DNA from: Xanthobacteraceae bacterium
GTDB lineage: Bacteria > Pseudomonadota > Alphaproteobacteria > Rhizobiales > Xanthobacteraceae
Direction: 5' to 3'
Assembly: GCA_019635635.1 (NCBI GenBank)
Contig: JAHBZB010000001.1
Coordinates: forward strand, 868,001 to 932,000
DNA length: 64,000 nt
Shown here: piece by piece, positions 37,973 through 45,610 of the stretch
How positions within the stretch are numbered: position 1 is the stretch's first letter
Layout of the letters: each line of letters begins with the position of its first letter
Notes under the pieces: model-generated
The model's input: the letters and a program-made list of their open reading frames with translations, nothing else
Databases searched by the model: none
Told to the model about the DNA's origin: nothing
Program-made: the position numbers and the translations under genes

Positions 37973-38403
37973 TCGAATTCGGCTGCGAGTTTCTCGAGCG
38001 TGCCGGTCCAGCCGCGCTTGTGGCCGTCGGCGGCCGCCTGATCGAAGAACTGTTCGTGCAGGAGCGTCAGCATCGAGCCGTCGCCGTCGGGGCGGATCGT
38101 GACGGTCACGAGCGACTCGCGCTCCGGCGTCGTGTGCCACGCCCAGGTGAATTGCAGGCGCTCGGGCGGGAAGATTTCGCGGTAGGTGCCGCCGACTTTG
38201 TGAAACTCGCCGTCGTCGGTTGCAAAGCTGACCGAAAACTTGCCGCCGACGCGGACATCGAGTTCCGCCTTCACGGTATCGAGCAGCGTCTGCTGCGGGC
38301 CGAACCAGCGGACTATTTTTTTCGGATCGGTCCAGGCGGCGAAGACTTGCTCCGGTCTTCCGTGGATGTGTCGTTTGAGGGTGACGCTTGGCTTGGCGAG
38401 CAT
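37969..38403 (-). CDS. AHSA1-domain SRPBCC protein, ArsR partner
   Basis: 144 residues: SVTLKRHIHGRPEQVFAAWTDPKKIVRWFGPQQ is the classic AHSA1 N-terminus, with VGGTYREIFPPERLQFTWAW and SMLTLLHEQFFDQAAADGHKRGWTGTLEKLA following. Such proteins are very often encoded directly after an ArsR-type regulator, as here. The start codon lies 91 bases inside the arsR frame, an unusually long overlap. Confidence 0.88.
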   Translation of the reverse strand: MLAKPSVTLKRHIHGRPEQVFAAWTDPKKIVRWFGPQQTLLDTVKAELDVRVGGKFSVSFATDDGEFHKVGGTYREIFPPERLQFTWAWHTTPERESLVTVTIRPDGDGSMLTLLHEQFFDQAAADGHKRGWTGTLEKLAAEFE

Positions 38404-38726
38404 GTTTCGTCCTCAATAAATCTGGCGAGACGATCGAGTTGCTGGGTCCAGAACTGCTGGTAGCGGTGGAGCCAATGCATGGCTTCCTCCATCGGGCCGG
38501 CCGTAAGCTGCACCGCCACGGTGCGCCCGGTCTTGGTGCGCGAAATCAGGCCGGCGTCGGAAAGCACGTCTAGGTGCTTCATCACGGCGGGAAGCGACAT
38601 GTCGAAAGGTTGCGCGAGTTCGCTGATCGAGACCGTGTCGCGCTCGGTGAGGCGTGCGAGTAGCGCGCGGCGCGTCGGGTCGGAGAGTGCCGCAAAGGTG
38701 CGGTCGAGGGTAGGCGGCGGTGTCAT
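38313..38726 (-). CDS. ArsR-family transcriptional regulator
   Basis: 137 residues. Winged-helix domain at about residues 8-85 (TFAALSDPTRRALLARLTERDTVSISELAQPFDMSLPAVMKHLDVLSDAGLISRTKTGRTV). No ELCVCD-type cysteine pair, so it does not sense metals by the ArsR/SmtB site; this is the SdpR/AHSA1-associated branch. The last 30 residues (Ser/Pro-rich) are translated from DNA shared with the next gene and may be unstructured. It likely represses its own run by binding the palindrome at 38751-38772. Confidence 0.9.
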   Translation of the reverse strand: MTPPPTLDRTFAALSDPTRRALLARLTERDTVSISELAQPFDMSLPAVMKHLDVLSDAGLISRTKTGRTVAVQLTAGPMEEAMHWLHRYQQFWTQQLDRLARFIEDETCSPSQASPSNDTSTEDRSKSSPPGPIRKK

Positions 38727-38750
38727 GGGTCGCTGGAAGCTGGCTTTTAA

Positions 38751-38772
38751 TACTTAACTATTCGGTTAAGTA
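38751..38772. promoter_or_regulatory. ArsR operator
   Basis: TACTTAAC-N6-GTTAAGTA, an exact eight-base inverted repeat, 25 bases upstream of the arsR start. Its size and TTAAC core fit sites bound by dimeric ArsR-family proteins. It probably overlaps the promoter of the arsR-led run. Confidence 0.75.
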
Positions 38773-38910
38773 ATGGCGATGCGAGAGAGAGTCAAGCCTG
38801 CAAATGATGGAACTCCCCCGAGGCCAATCTCACCCCGGAAATACGGGCAAAAGAGGTTTGACAGGGCCGGAGGCGGACCCTAGAAACCCCGCCAACCAAG
38901 GAATTCGACG

Positions 38911-39036
38911 ATGAAAGTCCGCAACTCGCTCCGTTCGCTGCGCGCCCGCCACCGGGACAACCGTCTCGTGCGCCGCAAGGGCCGCGTCTACATCATCAAC
39001 AAGACGCAGAAGCGCTTCAAAGCCCGCCAGGGCTGA
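38911..39036 (+). CDS. rpmJ: 50S ribosomal protein L36
   Basis: 41 residues, [23 protein letters not shown], then [18 protein letters not shown]. This is the alphaproteobacterial type without the zinc-binding cysteine set (no C residues), as expected for this lineage. AAGGAA precedes the ATG. Too short for ordinary ORF cut-offs. Stands alone, as rpmJ often does in rhizobia. Confidence 0.95.
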   Translation: MKVRNSLRSLRARHRDNRLVRRKGRVYIINKTQKRFKARQG

Positions 39037-39146
39037 TTTAAGCGACCTGACAGTTTTGTCCGGCGCACGGAAACGTGCGCCGGATTTCGTTTGCCTGCGG
39101 CCTTTTCGGGCTTGCCGCGAAGTGCCGGGAGCATAGACTCCGGTTT

Positions 39147-39776
39147 ATGAAGCTCTTGCGAGTCTTCGCTATCGCCGCGTTCGCCGCCGCGCCATTTGCC
39201 GCGCAGCCGATCCTCGCGCAATCGCCGCCGGGCGTGAACCAGAAGTCCGCTCAGCCCAAGCGCGCACTGAAACCGCAAAAGCCGAAGCTTAATCACGCCG
39301 CGCAGCTCGACGGATTGTTCGCAGCACTCAAGGTCGCGCCGAACGCGCAGATCGCGAAGCAGATCGAGAAGCGCATCGAGGCGACGCTCGCGGTCACCGA
39401 AAGCGATACGCTGAACGTCCTGATGGTCCGCGCGCAGACCGTGATGGAGGCGAAGGAATTCAAGACCGCGCTACAGCTTCTCGATTCCATCATCGAGATC
39501 AACCCGCGCTATACCGAGGCCTGGGCGCGGCGCGCGACGCTCTACTTCGTGCAGAAGGATTTGTACCGCTCGCTCGCTGACATCCGCGTCGTGCTCGCGC
39601 AGGAGCCGCGGCATTATCAGGCGCTCGCGGGCCTCGGCATCATCTTGCAGGACATCGGCGAGGATAAGCTCGCGCTCGACGCCATGCGCCGCGCGCTTGA
39701 GATCAACCCGCATCTTGAGAACATTCCCGACATCGTGAAGCGGCTGAAGCTCAAGGTCGAAGGGCGCGAGATTTAA
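39147..39776 (+). CDS. Secreted TPR-repeat protein
   Basis: 209 residues from the ATG at 39147, which starts a signal peptide (MKLLRVFAIAAFAAAPFAAQPILAQ); the frame is open from 39075. A short basic linker precedes helices, with about two and a half TPR units (LLDSIIEINPRYTEAWARRATLYFVQKD, LAQEPRHYQALAGLGIILQDIGEDKLALDAMRRALEINP). Probably a periplasmic scaffold. No catalytic domain. Confidence 0.85.
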   Translation: MKLLRVFAIAAFAAAPFAAQPILAQSPPGVNQKSAQPKRALKPQKPKLNHAAQLDGLFAALKVAPNAQIAKQIEKRIEATLAVTESDTLNVLMVRAQTVMEAKEFKTALQLLDSIIEINPRYTEAWARRATLYFVQKDLYRSLADIRVVLAQEPRHYQALAGLGIILQDIGEDKLALDAMRRALEINPHLENIPDIVKRLKLKVEGREI

Positions 39777-39794
39777 TATCGTTTTGCTTTTCGC

Positions 39795-39881
39795 CGTCAT
39801 GGCCGGGCTTGTCCCGGCCATCTCGATTCCAAAGGCCGTGCCCTATGCAGCGAGATGCCCGCGACAAGCGCGGGCATGACG
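39795..39881. repeat. Intergenic cruciform repeat of the Rhizobiales type
   Basis: Nested inverted repeats: outer CGTCATG (39795-39801) with CATGACG (39875-39881), inner ATGGCCGGG...CCCGGCCAT (39799-39820) and ATGCCCGCG...CGCGGGCAT (39855-39877), plus CATCTCG (39819-39825) with CGAGATG (39851-39857). Together they can fold as a four-way structure. The CCGGGCTTGTCCCGG half is a common dispersed element in Bradyrhizobium-like genomes (general knowledge). Lies between two convergent genes. Confidence 0.8.
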
Positions 39882-39907
39882 AGGCAGGTTAGACGCACTG
39901 AATTGGC

Positions 39908-41341
39908 CTAATCCACGCCGCCGTCGTCGGAGATATAAGCGATCCGCACCATGTTGGTCGCGCCCGGCGTGCCGAGCGGAACGCCAGCCACCAGAATTAC
40001 GCGCTGCCCGACCTTCACGATGCCTTCGCGAAAGGCGATCGCGCAGGCGCGCTTGATGGTTACGTCGATGTCTTTCTCGTCCTGCATCAGGACGCAATGC
40101 GCGTCCCACAGAATCGAAAGCCGCCGTACGGTTTCGATCTTGGGCGAGAGCGCGATGATCGGCGGTTTAGGGCGCTCGCGCGCGACCCGCATCGCGGTCG
40201 CGCCCGAACTCGTCAGACAAAGGATCGCGCCGAGATCGAGCGTTTCCGCGATCTGGCGTGCGGCCGCCGAAATCGCGTCGGCGCCGGTCGCTTCAGGCGC
40301 GAAGCGCTGCGAGGCCAGCCCCTCGAAATATTCGGACTCGCGCTCCACTTCCTCCGCGATTTTGTTCATGGTCTCGACTGCAAGCACGGGATGCGCGCCT
40401 GCCGCAGACTCGGCCGAAAGCATGACGGCATCCGCGCCTTCATAGACCGCGTTTGCGACGTCGGAGACTTCGGCGCGCGTCGGCACGGGAAGCGTGATCA
40501 TCGATTCCAGCATCTGGGTCGCGACCACCACCGGCTTTCCGGCGCGCCGCGCGGAGCGGATGATCCGGCGCTGCAAGGCGGGCACGCGCTCCTGCGGCAT
40601 TTCCACGCCGAGGTCGCCGCGCGCCACCATCAGCGCGTCGGACATTTCAATGATCGCGTCGAGTGCGCCGATCGCTTGCGGCTTTTCGATCTTGGAAAGC
40701 ACCGCCGCGCGGCCGCGCACCAGCTTCTTCGCTTCGGCGATGTCGTCGGGGCGCTGGATGAAGGAGAGCGCGATCCAGTCGACGCCCGCCTCGAGGCAGG
40801 CTTCGAGGTCGCCGCGGTCTTTCGGCGTCAGCGCGGAAAGATTGAGCATGGTGTCGGGCAGGCTCACACCCTTGCGGTCGGAGATGCGGCCGCCGACATC
40901 GACGCGCGTCACCGCGCGGTCGCGCATGGCTTCGGTTACTGTGAGGCGGAGCTTGCCGTCGTCGATCAGGAGACGATGGCCGGGCTTCAGCGCTTCCAGG
41001 ATTTCCGGGTGCGGAAGATGCGCGCGCTTCTCGCCGCCGGGCGCGGGATCGGAATCGAGCACGAAGGTGGCGCCGACTTCCAATTGCGCGCCGCCGTTCC
41101 TGAATGCGCCCAAGCGCAGCTTCGGTCCTTGCAGGTCGCCGAGAATGCCGATCGGGCGGCCGTTGCGCTCTTCGATCGCGCGGATCGTGTTCACGAACGC
41201 GCGCATGGCTTCATGCGGCGTGTGGCTCATATTGATTCGGAAAACGTCGGCGCCGGCGTGGAAGAGTTTTTCTATCGTGGCGGGCTCCGACGAAGCGGGA
41301 CCGAGGGTTGCCACGATTTTAGTACGACGCTGTCTTCTCAT
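39908..41341 (-). CDS. pyk: Pyruvate kinase
   Basis: 477 residues. MRRQRRTKIVATLGPASS starts the TIM-barrel; RINMSHTPHEAM, LGDLQGPKLRLG, the lid region, the active-site IEKPQAIGALDAII and ARGDLGVEMPQERVP, and PVVVATQMLESMI are all typical. The C-terminal domain ends with the regulatory fold. Last step of glycolysis, phosphoenolpyruvate to pyruvate with ATP formation. In some rhizobia the pyk paralogue ttuE lies beside a glycerate kinase of tartrate degradation, as here (41891-43165). Confidence 0.96.
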   Translation of the reverse strand: MRRQRRTKIVATLGPASSEPATIEKLFHAGADVFRINMSHTPHEAMRAFVNTIRAIEERNGRPIGILGDLQGPKLRLGAFRNGGAQLEVGATFVLDSDPAPGGEKRAHLPHPEILEALKPGHRLLIDDGKLRLTVTEAMRDRAVTRVDVGGRISDRKGVSLPDTMLNLSALTPKDRGDLEACLEAGVDWIALSFIQRPDDIAEAKKLVRGRAAVLSKIEKPQAIGALDAIIEMSDALMVARGDLGVEMPQERVPALQRRIIRSARRAGKPVVVATQMLESMITLPVPTRAEVSDVANAVYEGADAVMLSAESAAGAHPVLAVETMNKIAEEVERESEYFEGLASQRFAPEATGADAISAAARQIAETLDLGAILCLTSSGATAMRVARERPKPPIIALSPKIETVRRLSILWDAHCVLMQDEKDIDVTIKRACAIAFREGIVKVGQRVILVAGVPLGTPGATNMVRIAYISDDGGVD

Positions 41342-41814
41342 TTTTTCTGGTTCGGACCTAGCTGGATATTGGGGCCGCGCAGGCCCTGCGGTGTCTGGTT
41401 CTGCTCGGTCAACTGCACGGTCCAGTTCTTCTGGTCCAGCGTGTCGACCTCGAGGAATCCGGTGCGATTATAGCCGCGTGCGAGACAATCCGCGATGCCC
41501 TGAATGGTGAATTCTTTATCGCGCGTGCAGAGATAAGCCTTGCCGGACCACTCGCCGCCCTGATCGTAATCCTGCGCGTAAAGATAATAATAGCGTGCGA
41601 TCAGTTGTCCGCGTACCAGCGTCTCGCAGGTGCCGGCCGGAATATTCCACCAGCCTTCGGTGGTCCAATGTTCGCCATCCTTGTAGCCGAGTGCCACGCC
41701 GACGCGGCTGTCGGTGCGGTTGCAGACACGGAAATCGGCATGCGCTGCTGCCGGCGCGAAAATTAGCGCGGCAAGCGCAAGCGAACATGACGAAATCACG
41801 CGAAGGCTACGCAT
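41338..41814 (-). CDS. DUF1036 secreted protein
   Basis: 158 residues: signal peptide to about residue 26 (ALAALIFAPAAAHA) and then DUF1036, a domain of about 115 residues with VCNRTDSRVGVALGYKDG, WTTEGWWNIPAGTCETLVRG and YYYLYAQDYDQGGEW. Function unknown; widespread in alphaproteobacteria beside pyk. Its stop overlaps the pyk start (ATGA), so the two are translationally coupled. Confidence 0.9.
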   Translation of the reverse strand: MRSLRVISSCSLALAALIFAPAAAHADFRVCNRTDSRVGVALGYKDGEHWTTEGWWNIPAGTCETLVRGQLIARYYYLYAQDYDQGGEWSGKAYLCTRDKEFTIQGIADCLARGYNRTGFLEVDTLDQKNWTVQLTEQNQTPQGLRGPNIQLGPNQKK

Positions 41815-41890
41815 CGAACGAGGAAACCTCGAGTTTTCGGTTGATGGCGATCTTCGTTTTCAGGATGCGCCGTTTTGCCCCCGGCGCTTC

Positions 41891-43165
41891 CTAGGTGTCA
41901 ACGAGTATGGCCCGCAGGTCGTTTACATTCGTGAAAGTTGGCCCCGGTGCGAGCAGATCGCCGAGCGTTTCGAAGAAATGGGTCGAATTGTTCTCGCCAA
42001 GAATCCCGGCAGGATCGAGGCCGAGCTTTTTTGCGCGCGAGAGCGTGGTTTCGTCCACGAATGCGCCGGCCGGATCGTCGGCACTGCCAGCGCCGCCGTC
42101 GGTGCCGTCGGTATCGCCCGCAGCCGCGATGATGCCGGGCTCGCCGTTCAGCGCCATTGCGAGCGCCATCGCATATTCCTGGTTCGGCCCGCCGCGGCCC
42201 TTGCCGCGGATCGTGACCGTCAATTCGCCGCCCGAAAGGATCGCCACTTTCCGGCCCTCCCGCTTGCAGCGGATCGCGAACGCCGCATGTTCCTTCGCGA
42301 CCTCGCGTGCCTCGCCTTCGACATCGGGCCCAAGCGAAACGGGTTCGTAACCGAGCGTCTTCGCGGCTTCGGCCGCGGCTTCGAGCGATGCCTTCGGGGT
42401 CGCGACGATCTCGAACGAAGTATTCGCGAAGATCGTGTCACCCGGCTTCGGCGACTCGTTCGCCGGATCGTTGAGCGCGGCAGCGATCGAAGCGGGCGGC
42501 GAGATTTTGTATTTCTCCAGAATCTTCCGCGCATCGGCGAGCGTGGTTGCATCCGGTACGGTCGGGCCGGAGCCGATCACGGAAGGATCGTCGCCGGGTA
42601 CGTCGGAAATCGCGAGCGTGATTACGCGCGCGGGCGCGAGTGCGGCCGCCAATCGTCCGCCCTTGATGCGCGAGAGGTGTTTGCGCACGCAATTCATCTC
42701 GACGATGTTTGCGCCGCTTTTGAGCAACGCACGGGTCAGCTCGCGTTTGTCTTCCAGAGAAATGCCGCGCGCGGGTGCGATCCAGTTCGCGGAAGCGCCA
42801 CCCGACATCAAGACGAGCGCGATGTCGTCTTTGGTTGCGGTGGCGGCGAGCGCAAGCGTGCGTTCGGTTGCGGCGATTCCCTTTTCGTCGGGAACGGGGT
42901 GCGCCGCTTCCACCATTTCGAGGCGCGCGAGCGGCAGCGTGTAGCCGGGGCGCGCAACCGCGATGCCTTCGATGCGCGCGAGCATGTTCTGCGCGGCGTA
43001 ATAGTTCTCCACCGCCTTCGCCATGGAGCCTGCGGCCTTGCCGGCTGCGAACACGAGCAGGCGTCCCGCGGGCCGGATATTCTTCAGCCGGGGCAGAAGC
43101 GTTTCGGCAGGTAACGCACGCGCGACTGCGGCATTGTAGATTTTCAGAAGGACGTCACGATTCAT
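41891..43165 (-). CDS. ttuD: Glycerate 2-kinase (MOFRL family; TtuD-like)
   Basis: 424 residues. DUF4147 N-domain (LLVFAAGKAAGSMAKAVENYYAA, LMSGGASANWIAPARG, IGSGPTVPDATTLADA) and a C-terminal MOFRL domain (LSGGELTVTIRGKGRGGPNQEYAMA, DTDGTDGGAGSADDPAGAF). Phosphorylates glycerate to 2-phosphoglycerate; older annotations call it hydroxypyruvate reductase TtuD of tartrate degradation. Product would enter glycolysis above pyruvate kinase, encoded nearby. The start overlaps the EamA stop by four bases. Confidence 0.88.
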   Translation of the reverse strand: MNRDVLLKIYNAAVARALPAETLLPRLKNIRPAGRLLVFAAGKAAGSMAKAVENYYAAQNMLARIEGIAVARPGYTLPLARLEMVEAAHPVPDEKGIAATERTLALAATATKDDIALVLMSGGASANWIAPARGISLEDKRELTRALLKSGANIVEMNCVRKHLSRIKGGRLAAALAPARVITLAISDVPGDDPSVIGSGPTVPDATTLADARKILEKYKISPPASIAAALNDPANESPKPGDTIFANTSFEIVATPKASLEAAAEAAKTLGYEPVSLGPDVEGEAREVAKEHAAFAIRCKREGRKVAILSGGELTVTIRGKGRGGPNQEYAMALAMALNGEPGIIAAAGDTDGTDGGAGSADDPAGAFVDETTLSRAKKLGLDPAGILGENNSTHFFETLGDLLAPGPTFTNVNDLRAILVDT

Positions 43166-44067
43166 AATGCTGCCGCCGGTGCTTTTGCGCGCGGACGCGC
43201 GATCCAGATCCCGAAAAGTATCAGCGCGCCACCAAATCCCTGCAACGGGCCGAGCGCCTCACTCAGGATCAGCCAGCCGAGTGCCGCGGCGCCAACCGCT
43301 TCCAGAAAAATGACGAGCGAGGAAAACGTCGCGGGCAGTTTCCCAAGCGCAACCGCGAGCAGGCCCTGTCCCAGTACCTGCGAGACGAGCGCGAGCGAAA
43401 GCAGGGTGCACCACCCGTTCCAGGAATGCGGCATGAAATTCGTCTCCAGCAGCATTGCAATCACGAACATGCAGAGCGCCGTGATCGCAGCGGAAACGAA
43501 AGCGAGCGAGCCTGCGCCGATTTTCGTTCGCGTCCGCGCGTTCGAGACCGCAAGCATGTAAAGCCCGAAGAAAAGCGAGGTGATGAGAGCATATCCGTCG
43601 CCGATCAGCCGCTCGGGGGCGAAGCTGTAGCTCTGCCCGATCAATGCCGCGCCGCCGGCCAGACACAGCGCGAGGCCGAGAAAGTTCGCCTGCGAAAGCC
43701 GCTCGCGAAGCAGGAACCACGCTCCGAAGGCGACCCAGATGGGCGCCATGGTCGCGATGAAGGTCGCATTCGCAACCGTCGTCGCGAGAATCGACAGATG
43801 CCAGAAGAAAAGATCGCCTGCGAAGAACAGCCCTGAAAGCACGACCGTGCGGTCGGGCGGGAAGCTCGCGCGATATTCCTTCGGCTCGTTGATCGCCCAG
43901 AGCGCGAGAAACGGAAGCGCCAGCGCGCAACGCCAGAACGCGCTCGCATAAGGTCCGACATCGGCGAGCCGCACGAAGATCGGCGACGCACCCATCGCGA
44001 AAGCGCCGATGACGAGAGCGGCGAAAGCGATTGCGGTCTGGCGCGGGGAAATGGCGGCGGCGGTCAC
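43162..44067 (-). CDS. EamA/DMT-family permease
   Basis: 301 residues with ten hydrophobic segments forming two EamA repeats (ALVIGAFAMGASPIFVRLADVGPYASAFWR and later SLALVSQVLGQGLLAVALGKLPATFSSLVIFLEAV). Typical drug/metabolite exporter size. Substrate unknown. First gene of a four-gene minus-strand run (EamA, glycerate kinase, DUF1036, pyk). Confidence 0.9.
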   Translation of the reverse strand: MTAAAISPRQTAIAFAALVIGAFAMGASPIFVRLADVGPYASAFWRCALALPFLALWAINEPKEYRASFPPDRTVVLSGLFFAGDLFFWHLSILATTVANATFIATMAPIWVAFGAWFLLRERLSQANFLGLALCLAGGAALIGQSYSFAPERLIGDGYALITSLFFGLYMLAVSNARTRTKIGAGSLAFVSAAITALCMFVIAMLLETNFMPHSWNGWCTLLSLALVSQVLGQGLLAVALGKLPATFSSLVIFLEAVGAAALGWLILSEALGPLQGFGGALILFGIWIARPRAKAPAAAL

Positions 44068-44193
44068 GGATTACTTCTTATTGTTGCAGGACTTCGTAAG
44101 CCATGCCCCCGGCGCTGTCACCCGACGATGGTAGCGGCATCAATGTACAAAGAGTCACTAGCCTACGCTGCGCTGCATCATTATCATTGCGGC

Positions 44194-44958
44194 ATGCTCC
44201 AGCGTGTGAGCGATTCCGTTGCGGGCCGCGCGGAATCGTTCGAAGTGATCGATGGCCCGGCGACGTCGCGATACATCATCGTCTGCGATCACGCCTCGAA
44301 CTGGATCCCGCCGGAATACGGCGATCTCGGTCTCGATCCGCTCCAGCTCAAACGCCATATCGCCTATGACATCGGCGCGGAGGCGCTGACCCGCGCGCTT
44401 GCGCGGGAACTCGCGGCACCTGCGGTGCTTTCACATTTCTCGCGTCTCCTGATCGATCCGAACCGGGGCGACGACGACCCGACGCTGGTGATGAAACTCT
44501 CCGACGGCGCGGTGGTGCCGGGAAACGCGAAAGTGGACGACGCCGAAGTTGCACGCCGGATCGCGCGTTTCTCCGCGCCCTATCACGCCGCGATCGACCG
44601 GGTGATCGACCGCTCGCTTGCGGCCGGCGTCTCGCCGATCTTGTTTTCGATCCATTCATTCACGCCGGTTTTCCATGACGGGCCTCGGCCCTGGCATTGC
44701 GCGGTGCTGTGGGAAGGCGACGGGCGTTTCGCGCTGCCTATGCTCTCGGCGCTCCGGGCAGAACCCGACATCGTGACCGGCGAAAACGAGCCTTACGCCG
44801 GCGCGCTCAAGGGCGACTCGATGACGCGCCACGGGCTCGATCGCGGTTTGCCGCATGCAATTGTCGAGGTGCGGCAGGATTTGCTCGACGACGAAGCCGG
44901 GATTTCCGCCTGGGCTGCGCGGTTCTCCCGGATACTCACAGGCTTGATCGTGAAATAA
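44194..44958 (+). CDS. N-formylglutamate amidohydrolase family (second copy)
   Basis: 254 residues from the ATG at 44194; the frame is open from 44128 and an ATG at 44143 is possible. CDHASNWIPPEYGDLG, SRLLIDPNRGDDDPTLVMKLSDG, HSFTPVFHDGPRPWHCAVLWEGD and VEVRQDLLDDEAGI are motifs of the divergent NFGA group often called predicted N-formylglutamate amidohydrolase. Sequence differs strongly from the copy at 31084-31974, so its amide substrate may differ. Followed by DUF1244 and gapR. Confidence 0.85.
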   Translation: MLQRVSDSVAGRAESFEVIDGPATSRYIIVCDHASNWIPPEYGDLGLDPLQLKRHIAYDIGAEALTRALARELAAPAVLSHFSRLLIDPNRGDDDPTLVMKLSDGAVVPGNAKVDDAEVARRIARFSAPYHAAIDRVIDRSLAAGVSPILFSIHSFTPVFHDGPRPWHCAVLWEGDGRFALPMLSALRAEPDIVTGENEPYAGALKGDSMTRHGLDRGLPHAIVEVRQDLLDDEAGISAWAARFSRILTGLIVK

Positions 44959-45013
44959 GACTCGCGCTCTCCGAAGCGGTAAGATACGCGCCTCAAGTTC
45001 CGGAGTACGCGTC

Positions 45014-45316
45014 GTGAGCGAGATCGATCCCAAAACCCGCACGGAGTTGGAGGCAGCGGTATTCCGCCGCCTGATCGAGCACCTGCGCGGCCGCAGCGAT
45101 GTGCAGAACATCGACCTGATGAATCTCGCGGGCTTCTGTCGCAACTGTCTTTCCAATTGGCTCAAGGACGCCGCTGACGAAAAGGGCGTCGCCATGAGCA
45201 AGGACGAAAGCCGCGAGGCGGTTTACGGCATGAGCTACGAGGAATGGAAATCGCGCTTCCAGAAGGAAGCGAGCCCGGAACAGAAATCCGCGTTCGACAA
45301 ATCACACCGTCATTGA
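45014..45316 (+). CDS. DUF1244 family protein
   Basis: 100 residues from GTG at 45014. DUF1244 signatures: RRLIEHLRGRSDVQNIDLMNLAGFCRNCLSNWLKDAA with the FCRNCL cysteine pair, then EAVYGMSYEEWKSRFQ. Function unknown; conserved in proteobacteria. Gene order DUF1244 then gapR is common in alphaproteobacteria, and only nine bases separate them. Confidence 0.92.
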   Translation: MSEIDPKTRTELEAAVFRRLIEHLRGRSDVQNIDLMNLAGFCRNCLSNWLKDAADEKGVAMSKDESREAVYGMSYEEWKSRFQKEASPEQKSAFDKSHRH

Positions 45317-45325
45317 AGTAGAGAC

Positions 45326-45607
45326 ATGCCAGCAGCAGCCAAGAAGAACGAATCCGCTTCCGCGGACACAACCAGCTTCGCCAAATCGCAATTGAAGGCG
45401 CTGGTCGAGCGCATCGAACGCCTCGAGGAAGAGAAAAAGGCGCTCGCCGACGATATCCGCGAAGTCTATGGCGAGGCCAAAGCCAATGGCTTCGACACCA
45501 AGGCGCTGCGCGCGGTGGTGCGGATGCGCGGGCAGGAACCGGCGGAACGGCAGGAATTCGAGGCGATCGTGGAGCTTTATCGCGATGCGCTCGGCATCGG
45601 CGGCTGA
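45326..45607 (+). CDS. gapR: GapR-like nucleoid-associated protein (DUF2312)
   Basis: 93 residues. After a short Ala/Lys-rich N-tail comes the DUF2312 coiled coil: LKALVERIERLEEEKKALADDIREVYGEAKANGFDTKALR, then VVRMRGQEPAERQEFEAIVELYRDAL. In Caulobacter GapR tetramers clamp overtwisted DNA ahead of replication and transcription machinery. Ends three bases from the converging DUF882 gene. Confidence 0.95.
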   Translation: MPAAAKKNESASADTTSFAKSQLKALVERIERLEEEKKALADDIREVYGEAKANGFDTKALRAVVRMRGQEPAERQEFEAIVELYRDALGIGG

Positions 45608-45610
45608 CGT

